Positions 9,961-17,889 of a stretch of 64,000 bases of DNA are shown here, piece by piece (position 1 is the first letter of the stretch; each line of letters starts with the position of its first letter). The stretch covers positions 186,001-250,000 of the forward strand of contig JBKEBD010000002.1 of NCBI GenBank assembly GCA_047972995.1, read 5' to 3'. A program made the position numbers and the translations under genes. Under the pieces are notes generated by a model, which was not told the DNA's origin, did not search any database, and saw only the letters and a list, made by a program, of their open reading frames with translations. This stretch comes from JBKEDC01 sp047972995 (lineage in GTDB: Bacteria; Bacteroidota; Bacteroidia; Bacteroidales; Prolixibacteraceae).

Positions 9961-11043
9961 TTAATGATGATGTTCTGCTATGGCTGTGCCAATGTATATG
10001 GCCGACAGCAGGGTGAAAACAAACGATTGAATGAATGCCACCAAGAGGTCGAGCAACTTAATGAACACCGATAAACCCACGGAAAGGGGTGTTACACCCA
10101 AACCGGCTAAATCTCCCATTAGGCTGGAGAATACAAAGATGAGTGCCACAAATACTGCCACTACTAAGTGACCTGCAAAAATATTGGCAAACAAACGAAT
10201 CATGAGCACAACGGGTTTAATGATTAAACCGAGTAGCTCGATGAATGGAATTAGTGGCACAGGAAACTTCATCCACCAAGGTACATCGGGGTTGTATATT
10301 TCTTTCCAATAGTATTTGTTGGCGCTAAAGCTGGTGAGCAAAAAGGTAAAGGCTGCCAGACATAATGTGATGGAAATATTCCCCGTTACGTTTGCTCCGA
10401 ATGGAGGAATAGGAATCAAACCAATGAGGTTATTGAACAAGATGAAGAAAAACACGGTGAGCAAATAAGGCATATATCGCTCATATTTGGCTTCTCCAAT
10501 GCAAGGCACCGCCACTTCATCGCGCACAAAGGTAATGAGAGGTTCCATGGCGTTTTGTAGTCCGCGAGGTGCTTTCCCTTCGCGTTCTATCATTGATTTT
10601 GCTACGCTCAAAAACACCCAAATCAAAATAATAACGCTGAGCAACAAACCAATTACCACTTTGGTAATCGAGAAATCCCAAGGCACATAAATCGAACCAT
10701 CGGCTTGGCGCTCGATAATCTTCCCTTCATAAGGATTTTCGGTGCATAACTCAAATCCTTTGTAGCTAGCATGACCATGTTCGAATTTCGACGATGAAAA
10801 GGCATGAAATCCGCTGTGCTCGCTGTAAACTATGATTGGCAAAGGAATGGCAATGTGGTGTTCGCCAATGTCCATTATGTGCCATTCGTGGTGGTCTACC
10901 ACTTCTTTCATAGCGTATTTTCCGGCATCAAACTTTTCGGCTCCCGATGCGGCTTGTACTTGGTGATAACTTAGGCCGACGAAGACGAAAGTAATTAGCA
11001 GGTATTGAAACCATTTCAACGTATTATTTGAGATGTTATTCAT
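9961..11043 (-). CDS. atpB: F1F0 ATP synthase a subunit
   Basis: Stator subunit that forms the ion half-channels of F0. The 360-residue protein is longer than the roughly 270 of E. coli because it carries a signal-like N-terminus (residues 12-32) and an exported segment of about 80 residues rich in His, as in other Bacteroidetes. The membrane part follows with the essential Arg in VVLMIRLFANIFAGHLVV and the final helix AFIQSFVFTLLSAIYIGTAI. The C-terminus ends in AEHHH. It is 73 nt upstream of atpE. Confidence 0.96.
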   Translation of the reverse strand: MNNISNNTLKWFQYLLITFVFVGLSYHQVQAASGAEKFDAGKYAMKEVVDHHEWHIMDIGEHHIAIPLPIIVYSEHSGFHAFSSSKFEHGHASYKGFELCTENPYEGKIIERQADGSIYVPWDFSITKVVIGLLLSVIILIWVFLSVAKSMIEREGKAPRGLQNAMEPLITFVRDEVAVPCIGEAKYERYMPYLLTVFFFILFNNLIGLIPIPPFGANVTGNISITLCLAAFTFLLTSFSANKYYWKEIYNPDVPWWMKFPVPLIPFIELLGLIIKPVVLMIRLFANIFAGHLVVAVFVALIFVFSSLMGDLAGLGVTPLSVGLSVFIKLLDLLVAFIQSFVFTLLSAIYIGTAIAEHHH

Positions 11044-11057
11044 GGGAAATAAATTTT

Positions 11058-11450
11058 CTAGTTATCTTTTGGTTGTTGGTAAGTTCGTACTATTTTCGAC
11101 ATGGTTACTGTTTCTACCACATGGAATGCTAAGTAACAAATGGTAAGTAAGCTCAAAAATGCAGTAGCACGCTCTTGGTATCCTGCAAATAGGTATATAA
11201 TAGCTACTGCAAAATAGAGAATAATTTTAATTAGGGCACTTAATTGATACCACAGTGGAAATTTAGCAGTTTGTGTTTTAAGTAGATTTAATAAAATCTT
11301 ATGGACTACTTGCGTAACTACACTGAAGATCAGGATAACCCAATAGCCAAATTGGAGTGTTTGCCCATCAAAAAACCACTCATCAACTCCAAAGTTAATG
11401 AGCATTAAACCTACTGTCAGTATGCACATACGTAGCGTGTAGCCTTTCAT
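11058..11450 (-). CDS. Small four-helix membrane protein, probable AtpI-like ATP synthase accessory
   Basis: A 130-residue protein made almost entirely of four hydrophobic segments (about 8-25, 35-53, 70-92 and 96-115), with a charged C-terminus KIVRTYQQPKDN. It begins the ATP synthase transcription unit, 14 nt before atpB. By position and topology it corresponds to the poorly conserved subunit I / assembly factor found at this place in many atp operons. The identification rests on context; no diagnostic motif is visible, so no symbol is given. Confidence 0.6.
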   Translation of the reverse strand: MKGYTLRMCILTVGLMLINFGVDEWFFDGQTLQFGYWVILIFSVVTQVVHKILLNLLKTQTAKFPLWYQLSALIKIILYFAVAIIYLFAGYQERATAFLSLLTICYLAFHVVETVTMSKIVRTYQQPKDN

Positions 11451-11765
11451 TTTATTTGTTTTTATTGGTATGGAATCAATTATTCATTTCCTATTACACA
11501 GCTAAAGTAAGATTTGAATGTTTAAGATGAAATTATGTGTCGTAAAAATACAATTTAGTGCGCTATAAATAACTTAACTTTCGAAAGCTGCATTTATTAG
11601 GTTTTCAAAATTTATAAATCTAGTAATTCTTAAATTAAATGCAACTTTTAAAGGAAGGTTAAAACCCTCTATTTTTTTAGAGAAAAAGGGAAGAAAAATA
11701 TTCGTCCTCTTAAGCTGAATGGATATAGGTCTTATTTTAGTCCTTCTACCCCAAAGTTGTAAAAT

Positions 11766-12025
11766 ATGTGACATATAACCGAGGAACAAAGATATACAAT
11801 TTCAGTAATGTTAGTACAAGGACATTGCCGAAAAGAGATTTGCGCAGCAATAAGAAAAGATAAATCAGTTTTGAGTAGAGAATTCAAGCGTAATAGCGAT
11901 AAGAGAAGTGGAGAGTATCGGTATGAGTTGGCACAACGCAAGTATGGCATCGAATATCTATCAAACCTAAGCACAAAGGTTTTACACCGTCAACACATTG
12001 CTGCACAACCAAGTGCTATCCGTAG
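11766..12025 (+). mobile_element. IS30-family transposase relic (N-terminal fragment)
   Basis: From 11766 the frame reads Met, a TGA stop, then HITEEQRYTISVMLVQGHCR, KEICAAIRKDKSVLSREFKR and SGEYRYELAQRKY. This is the N-terminal helix-turn-helix of IS30-type transposases. After about 11960 the family sequence continues in another frame (KPKHKGFTPSTHCC) to a stop at 12023-12025. The catalytic DDE domain is missing. A nonsense codon, a frameshift and a large deletion make it non-functional. It lies between the ATP synthase cluster and the cytochrome b operon. The remainder of 11451-12338 shows no other gene. Confidence 0.75.
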
Positions 12026-12313
12026 GAACAAAAGATATTTTATTTTTCTCATCGGTTTACAACTTTGTATATCGTTGGTTTATTCGGCGTTAGCATATTC
12101 ATCTCTAAAGATCATTTACGCAATATGACAACTGCGTAAAGCAATCAAAATGGAAAGGATCTTTTTTATGACTTCTCTGCTTGTCTAAGAAGCGGTAAAT
12201 CTAATAATATTTTCATTGATACAAACACTCATTTTCCTCACTCAATGAACGTTAAAATAAGCTTATAACACTCATGAGATAATAGTATTCTTAGGTTTAG
12301 TGGCTTAAATTTC

Positions 12314-12321
12314 TATCTTTG
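12314..12321 (+). promoter_or_regulatory. -7 box for the cytochrome b/Rieske/octaheme operon
   Basis: TATCTTTG, an exact TAnnTTTG, lies 17 nt upstream of the cytochrome b start, so the leader would be short. The expected -33 position holds only a weak TTAG. Confidence 0.5.
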
Positions 12322-12338
12322 TTGAAACTTTAGAATTT

Positions 12339-13595
12339 ATGCCAGCAGATAAAAAAGAACACTCGTCGTTGATGAAGTTCATTTTGCACATTCATCCGCC
12401 GAAGCTATCGAAGAAGTCGATGGCTGTAAACAGAACCTACGGGCTAGGTGGCATCAGCGCTTTATTGTTTATAGTGCTAGCTGTTACAGGAGTTTTCCTC
12501 CGATTTAAATATGTGCCCACTATAGATGATGCGTATTACTCTATCGTGCGAATGCAAGAAACCGAGGTATTTGGTCGTTTGCTGCGCAACTTGCATTATT
12601 GGTCGTCGAACCTCATGATTTTGGTGGTGGTACTCCATTTGGTGCGCGTGGTTTTTTCGAATGCCCTTTATTACGAACGAGCCAAGAACTGGCGATACGG
12701 CATTATCATGCTACTCTTCACCTTTATCTTTGCTTTCACAGGCTACCTACTTACTTGGGACCAGCTTTCATATTGGGCGGTTACTATCATGCTGAGTTTG
12801 GTGGAGTATATTCCGCAAATTGGCGTTCCGCTTTCGCAATGGATTAAAGGAGGTGAGCATATCGGTCAGCAAACGCTCATTACGTTCTATTCGCTACACA
12901 CGGGTTTACTCCCTTTTCTCATGATTTGCCTCATGATGGTGCACTTCTATCTTGTGCGCAAAGCTAAAGGTGTGGCCTATACCCTCGATGAAGGAGAAAC
13001 CGATGAGCGTGTGCAAGCTTATCCTGACTTGGTACGCGTAGAAGCTTTAGCAGCACTCATTATCTTTGTGGTGTTGATGGTGTTGAGCATCTGTTTCAAC
13101 GCTCCACTCAAAGAAATGGCAAACCCTGAAATTACACCTAACCCAAGTAAAGCCCCGTGGTATTTCATAGGGCTGCAAGAAATGCTACTTCATTTTCATC
13201 CGCTGTTGGTGCTTTGCACTCCTATTGTTGTGTTGTGGGGTATGTTCAAAATGCCTGTATGGAAATGCGCCAAAGAAAAAGTGGGATTGTGGTTCAATGG
13301 CAAAGAAAACAAATCGAGCATATACTATTACATGATCGCATCGGTGGTGTGGACTTTAGTCCTAGCTGTTGGCGATGATATACTCCGAGCACAAGCACAT
13401 CTCGACACTTCTAGCTGGTATGGGGTACTGCTCTTTATAGTCTACTTGCTTCCTTTGGTTGGAATATTTTGGAAAAGAAGAAAAGAAGAAAAAGCATTAC
13501 TTGTGCTTATTGGGTTCAGCTTCTTAAGCATGAGCTACGTGGTGTTTAGCACCATTGCCTTTTTCTTTCGTGGTGAAGGAATGGCTTTATTTTAG
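12339..13595 (+). CDS. Cytochrome b of a bc/b6f-like quinol-oxidising complex
   Basis: Membrane diheme cytochrome b of 418 residues that joins the b6-like N-terminal half and the subunit-IV-like C-terminal half in one chain. Heme ligands are His86 and His100 in one helix (13 residues between) and His187 and His202 in another (14 between); the 14-residue gap is the b6f/menaquinol-type spacing. The Qo-site loop reads PNPSKAPWYFIGLQE (268-282), so the usual PEWY has Pro in place of Glu. About eight to ten membrane segments are visible. It is followed by a Rieske protein and a multiheme cytochrome c. Expected role: oxidation of menaquinol at the periplasmic side. The partner acceptor is not known. 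Confidence 0.92.
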   Translation: MPADKKEHSSLMKFILHIHPPKLSKKSMAVNRTYGLGGISALLFIVLAVTGVFLRFKYVPTIDDAYYSIVRMQETEVFGRLLRNLHYWSSNLMILVVVLHLVRVVFSNALYYERAKNWRYGIIMLLFTFIFAFTGYLLTWDQLSYWAVTIMLSLVEYIPQIGVPLSQWIKGGEHIGQQTLITFYSLHTGLLPFLMICLMMVHFYLVRKAKGVAYTLDEGETDERVQAYPDLVRVEALAALIIFVVLMVLSICFNAPLKEMANPEITPNPSKAPWYFIGLQEMLLHFHPLLVLCTPIVVLWGMFKMPVWKCAKEKVGLWFNGKENKSSIYYYMIASVVWTLVLAVGDDILRAQAHLDTSSWYGVLLFIVYLLPLVGIFWKRRKEEKALLVLIGFSFLSMSYVVFSTIAFFFRGEGMALF

Positions 13596-13691
13596 ACCGT
13601 GCAGTGTGCAAGCACGAAGCGCTGTTCTGAATGGTTAGAGCACCCCTCTTAAATTTAGCAATTGCTACCCGACACTAAAAAACAAAAAACA

Positions 13692-14156
13692 ATGGACCGA
13701 AGAAATTTTTTAAAGAAAGCCATAGGAGGTATTATTGGTTTGCAATTTGCAGCCTTATTTTATTCCTTTTTCCGAAATAATAAGCCCACGGAGCAAGCAG
13801 TTGCTAACAATTGGCTAGAACTTGGCATGGTTGATGATTTCCAAAATGGGAAAACTTACAGCTTTCCGAACAACAAATTGTTTCTACATCGTACTGTGGA
13901 TGGCGAGTTCCTTGCCCTTTCAAATAAATGCACCCATTTGGGCTGTGCCATCAACTTGAATACCCAAACTGGCGGATTTGTTTGCCCTTGCCATTCCTCT
14001 CACTTTGATGAATTGGGCAATGTGGTACAATCGCCTGCCAAGCGTGCGCTAGACTATTACCCCATTCACATTCAAGCCCAAAAAATCTTGGTCGATTTAA
14101 ACGGCGGAATGAAAAGAGCTAGCTTCAATAAAAACCAACTAACCTCTGTTTCATGA
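13692..14156 (+). CDS. Rieske [2Fe-2S] protein
   Basis: High-potential iron-sulphur subunit of the quinol-oxidising complex. From the start at 13692 (154 residues) the cluster motifs are CTHLGC (80-85) and CPCHSSHF (98-105): Cys80, His82, Cys98 and His101 would bind the cluster, and Cys85/Cys100 would form the stabilising disulphide. The N-terminus MDRRNFLKKAIGGIIG carries twin arginines and a hydrophobic segment, as expected for a Tat-exported, membrane-anchored Rieske protein. An in-frame ATG at 13662 would add 10 residues before the Tat motif and is less likely. Its stop overlaps the next start (ATGA). Its place after cytochrome b is the reverse of the common order. Confidence 0.94.
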   Translation: MDRRNFLKKAIGGIIGLQFAALFYSFFRNNKPTEQAVANNWLELGMVDDFQNGKTYSFPNNKLFLHRTVDGEFLALSNKCTHLGCAINLNTQTGGFVCPCHSSHFDELGNVVQSPAKRALDYYPIHIQAQKILVDLNGGMKRASFNKNQLTSVS

Positions 14157-16549
14157 TGACTTCCGATAAACAGCGAACATATCGCCTATACTTACTGCTA
14201 CTCATTGCCGTGCTTATCCCTCTGTTTGTGGTGAAACAATTGTTTTTCCCCAACACTACGGAAATCATGGGCGAACCTCAATATGTGGGGCGCGAAACTT
14301 GTTTGGAGTGCCACGAAACGGAAATGAATGACTTCATGGGTTCACATCATGATCTTGCTATGGATGTAGCAAACGATAGCACGGTGTTGGGCGATTTCAA
14401 TCAGGCAGAACTACATCGTAGCAATGGCGAAGTGAATAAAGCATATAAACGTCAAGATAAATTCTTTGTTGTGACCGATGGTGAGGACGGCAGCATGAAA
14501 GAATATGAAGTAAAATATGTGTTCGGACACTATCCGCTGCAAACTTATTTGGTAGAGTTTCCCGGTGGAAGATTGCAGGTGCTGCCGCTCACGTGGAGCT
14601 CGCGCGATGATGCTTGGTACTACATGGCCGATTCAATTCCTCAATATGCTAACGTCGACCACAACGACTGGCTACATTGGACAAATCAGGCGCAAAACTG
14701 GAACTCCATGTGTGCTTACTGCCACACCACCGGGTTTGAAAAGAACTACGACCCCGAAACCGACACCTACAACTCTACTTGGACTGAAATAGATGTGAGT
14801 TGCGAGGCGTGCCATGGTCCTGCTTCTAACCATATTAAATGGGCAAATATGCCTGAATATGCTCAAAAAGATTGGGACAATTATGGCTTAGTAACCAAAA
14901 CTAGCGGACTAGATAATAATGAACAATACGTTGAAATGTGTGCTCGATGCCACTCTCGCCGAGGCACATTCAGCGACCAAGAGCCACATAACATTTGCAC
15001 CTACGATTTTATGCAAATGGACTTACCCCAAGAACCACAATGGTATGTAGATGGTCAGATTCATGATGAAGACTATGTGGTAGCTTCTTTCATGCAAAGC
15101 AAGATGTTTCAACGTGGCGTGCAGTGCAACGATTGTCATAATGTGCATTCTGGCGAACGAAAACTAGAAGGAAACGAACTTTGTTTTCAATGCCACAACC
15201 CTGCCGATTATGACACCTATGCACACCATCATCACAAATATGCTGGTGAAAAAGGCGACGCTGTAACTTCGCTCTATGGCGATGTGTACGATGTGGGATC
15301 GGGCACCGAATGTGTTAATTGCCATATGCCTGCACAATATTATATGGGTGTTGATTTGCGCAACGACCACAGCTTCCGAGTGCCTCGCCCCGATCTTTCC
15401 GATGAGCTAGGCTCGCCCAACGCTTGCGTGCAGTGCCATGGCGATGAAACCAACCAATGGGCAGCTCAGCAAATTGAACAGTGGCACGGGAAACCTTATA
15501 AGAAACATTGGGGAGAAGCCATTTTTGCCGCTACCCATGGTGACGCTGGCTCCGACTCCGCATTACTTCGAATTGTAGATAGTGCACCCGAGGTTTATCC
15601 GAACATTGTGCGAAGTACTGCTTTAGCAACGCTCAATCAAGAGCAGCACGCCGATGTGCTCTACCGATACCTAACCGACGAACATGATATGCTTCGAAGC
15701 ACAGCACTCAACGCACTTGAAGTGCTTACCGATGAAGATGCCGCTCATATTTTCCCCTTGCTGAATGATGCTCGCTTCTCTATTCGTGCGCTATCTGCGA
15801 TGAAACTCATGAATTACCCTAAAAATCGCATACCCAAGAAGTATTTAGAAAGCTATAAGAAAGCTGTGGAAGACTACGGTAGTTTGCAGCGTTATAATGC
15901 TGATTTCCCCTTAAGTAGATTCAATTTGGGTAGCTATTACTTTATGAAAAGTGCCCTAGCATCGAATGCTAGCGACAGCTTACACTGGAGTGCCGAAGCC
16001 GACAAGTCATTCTTAGCTGCTTATCAGCAAGACACTGCTATGAGTCAGTTTGCCTTGCAGTTGGCGTATCGCTTTAACCAGGAGGGCAATTTGGCAGAGT
16101 CTGCAATATACTTCAGAAAATATCTGCATGCTCAGCCCAACGATGCCCAAGCTCACTATGATTTTGGATTATTGCTTTCTTCGGTAGCAGGACAAAAAAT
16201 AGGATCATTAGGAACGCAAAAGCCTAGTCTAGCCCAAAAGAAAGAGTTCTACGATGAGGGCTTGCAGCAATTAGAACAAGCTATTGCTGCCGATCCAAGA
16301 AACCCGGTATTCAACTTTAATAACGTGGCACAGATTTATATGTACTATGGTGAGAATGAGAAGGCAGCTCAGGTTTTAACACAAGCAGTGGAAAAACGTG
16401 GCGGACAGCTAACCGACTATGTCAATTTGTTTAATTACCATGTCATGACACGAAACAAACAAAAATCGGAAGCTTTGGCGCAAGAAATTGTGCGCAAATT
16501 CCCCGACGATCCGAATGTGCAGCCACTGAAGGGTTGGAAGTTTCATTAA
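14153..16549 (+). CDS. Membrane-anchored octaheme cytochrome c with HEAT-like and TPR repeats
   Basis: A 798-residue exported electron-transfer protein. Residues 11-32 form one hydrophobic anchor with no cleavage site, placing the rest in the periplasm. Eight CXXCH heme sites are visible: 50-54, 187-191, 217-221, 263-267, 325-329, 344-348, 387-391 and 425-429. The spacing and the YVGRETCLECH start resemble cytochrome c554-type multiheme proteins. About residues 470-560 look like HEAT repeats (RSTALATLNQ, RSTALNALEVL, SIRALSAMKLM), and 590-790 hold TPR-like helices. It overlaps the Rieske gene by 4 nt and so is translationally coupled. By context it replaces cytochrome c1 as electron acceptor from Rieske (inference); an enzymatic role cannot be excluded. 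Confidence 0.9.
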   Translation: MMTSDKQRTYRLYLLLLIAVLIPLFVVKQLFFPNTTEIMGEPQYVGRETCLECHETEMNDFMGSHHDLAMDVANDSTVLGDFNQAELHRSNGEVNKAYKRQDKFFVVTDGEDGSMKEYEVKYVFGHYPLQTYLVEFPGGRLQVLPLTWSSRDDAWYYMADSIPQYANVDHNDWLHWTNQAQNWNSMCAYCHTTGFEKNYDPETDTYNSTWTEIDVSCEACHGPASNHIKWANMPEYAQKDWDNYGLVTKTSGLDNNEQYVEMCARCHSRRGTFSDQEPHNICTYDFMQMDLPQEPQWYVDGQIHDEDYVVASFMQSKMFQRGVQCNDCHNVHSGERKLEGNELCFQCHNPADYDTYAHHHHKYAGEKGDAVTSLYGDVYDVGSGTECVNCHMPAQYYMGVDLRNDHSFRVPRPDLSDELGSPNACVQCHGDETNQWAAQQIEQWHGKPYKKHWGEAIFAATHGDAGSDSALLRIVDSAPEVYPNIVRSTALATLNQEQHADVLYRYLTDEHDMLRSTALNALEVLTDEDAAHIFPLLNDARFSIRALSAMKLMNYPKNRIPKKYLESYKKAVEDYGSLQRYNADFPLSRFNLGSYYFMKSALASNASDSLHWSAEADKSFLAAYQQDTAMSQFALQLAYRFNQEGNLAESAIYFRKYLHAQPNDAQAHYDFGLLLSSVAGQKIGSLGTQKPSLAQKKEFYDEGLQQLEQAIAADPRNPVFNFNNVAQIYMYYGENEKAAQVLTQAVEKRGGQLTDYVNLFNYHVMTRNKQKSEALAQEIVRKFPDDPNVQPLKGWKFH

Positions 16550-16572
16550 TATGTATTGAACCGACAATAAAA

Positions 16573-16612
16573 AAACGCCAAACCGTTGGGATATCCCTCC
16601 GATTTGGCGTTT
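16573..16612. terminator. Bidirectional terminator between octaheme cytochrome and trpS
   Basis: A perfect 10-bp stem AAACGCCAAA / TTTGGCGTTT encloses a GC-rich inner hairpin (GGGATATCCC). A-rich on one side and T-rich on the other, it serves both convergent genes. Confidence 0.85.
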
Positions 16613-16633
16613 CATATTTTTATGAGCTCTATA

Positions 16634-17635
16634 CTAAAACAGGCTTCTAAAGCCAATTAGCTCTTTCACTTCTTTAAGTGTAGCAGCTGCCGACTCACGC
16701 GCCTTTTCTGCACCCATTTTTGACACGCTAGCCAAGTAAGCATCATCGGCTAAAATATCGGTAATGCGTTCTCGGATTGGCGTGGTAAATGTAACAATGT
16801 CTTCTGCCAATTGTTTTTTCAAATCGCCATAGCGAATGCTGCAATCATTGTAGGCATCATCAAAATGCTTCACCACATCGGGAGCACTCATGATTTCGAG
16901 CAGTGTGAATAAGTTTTTAATGACTTCTGGCTTTTCTGAATTAGGTTCTGTGGGACCTGAATCAGTAACTGCGCGCATTACCTTTTTACGTATCGATTTC
17001 GGATCTTCAAACAAAGCTATGGCATTGCCTTCCGATTTCCCCATTTTTCCGCTACCATCAAGCCCCGGAATTTTAATCATTTCTTCTCCCTCGGTTACGA
17101 AAGGACGAGGAATTGGGAATACCTCACTTTTATACATTCTGTTGAATCGACGCGCAAAGGTGCGAGCCATTTCTAGGTTTTGCTCTTGGTCTTTCCCCAC
17201 AGGCACTAAATGTGCTTTGTGAATAAGAATATCCACTGCCATAAGCACCGGATAGGTAAGCAATCCGGCATTCACATTATCAGGGTTCTTGCGTGCTTTA
17301 TCTTTGAAAGATGTTGTGCGCTCTAACTCACCAAGGTAAGCATTCATGTTCAAATAGGTGTAAAGCTCGGTAATCTCGGGCACATCGCTTTGTACAAAAA
17401 TGGTTGCTTTTTCAGGATCTACACCACAAGCTAAGTATTCGGCTAGCACTTGTTTCACACGAGCTTGCAAATCGCCGGGTGTAGGGTGAGTAGTAAGCGA
17501 ATGTATGTCGGCAATGAAATAATAGCAATTGAAATTTTCTTGCATCTTCAAGAAATTCTGCACTGCACCAAAGTAATTCCCGAGGTGCAGGTTTCCTGTT
17601 GGGCGAATGCCACTAACAACAATGGGTTTGTTCAT
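16634..17635 (-). CDS. trpS: Tryptophanyl-tRNA synthetase
   Basis: Class I aminoacyl-tRNA synthetase charging tRNA-Trp. It is 333 residues, a typical length. The HIGH-type motif is GNLHLGNY (residues 14-21) and the KMSKS-type motif is GKMGKSEGNA near residue 196. Start MNKPIVVSGIRPTGN at 17635. A good promoter (17728-17757) lies upstream, and a repeat element occupies the leader just before the start. Confidence 0.97.
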   Translation of the reverse strand: MNKPIVVSGIRPTGNLHLGNYFGAVQNFLKMQENFNCYYFIADIHSLTTHPTPGDLQARVKQVLAEYLACGVDPEKATIFVQSDVPEITELYTYLNMNAYLGELERTTSFKDKARKNPDNVNAGLLTYPVLMAVDILIHKAHLVPVGKDQEQNLEMARTFARRFNRMYKSEVFPIPRPFVTEGEEMIKIPGLDGSGKMGKSEGNAIALFEDPKSIRKKVMRAVTDSGPTEPNSEKPEVIKNLFTLLEIMSAPDVVKHFDDAYNDCSIRYGDLKKQLAEDIVTFTTPIRERITDILADDAYLASVSKMGAEKARESAAATLKEVKELIGFRSLF

Positions 17636-17648
17636 TTTTTATTTTTTT

Positions 17649-17692
17649 AGTGCTTGAGCACCTAAATGCCTGAGCACTTAAGCAGCTGCGCC
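17649..17692 (-). repeat. Second copy of the 8-mer palindromic repeat, in the trpS leader
   Basis: Units AGTGCTTGAGCACC, AATGCCTGAGCAC and TTAAGC, followed by CAGCTGCGCC, resemble the element before atpG (6749-6830). It ends about 13 nt upstream of the trpS start and is followed in both cases by an A/T-rich stretch. Confidence 0.55.
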
Positions 17693-17727
17693 AATATTAT
17701 TTTACGAGCGTTTCGTCTGTATTTTTA

Positions 17728-17757
17728 CAAAAATAGCTTTGTTGGGCGAAAAGCAAA
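17728..17757 (-). promoter_or_regulatory. trpS promoter
   Basis: The minus strand shows TTTG, an 18-nt spacer and TATTTTTG, matching both Bacteroidetes elements (-33 TTTG, -7 TAnnTTTG). The leader would be about 85 nt and includes the repeat at 17649-17692. Confidence 0.7.
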
Positions 17758-17829
17758 ACTTTAATGGGGTGGAAAATGATAATATCGGCTGTAAAAGTTG
17801 CATTTATGGTAAATTTCAGCTTCAAAAAC

Positions 17830-17858
17830 TTGTTTCAACTAAAACATTATTATTTTTG
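17830..17858 (+). promoter_or_regulatory. Promoter of the coiled-coil membrane protein gene
   Basis: TTG at 17830-17832, 18-nt spacer, then TATTTTTG at 17851-17858; the start codon follows 31 nt later. Confidence 0.65.
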
Positions 17859-17889
17859 TTTTAGATTGATGGAAACAAAAAACTGAAAT

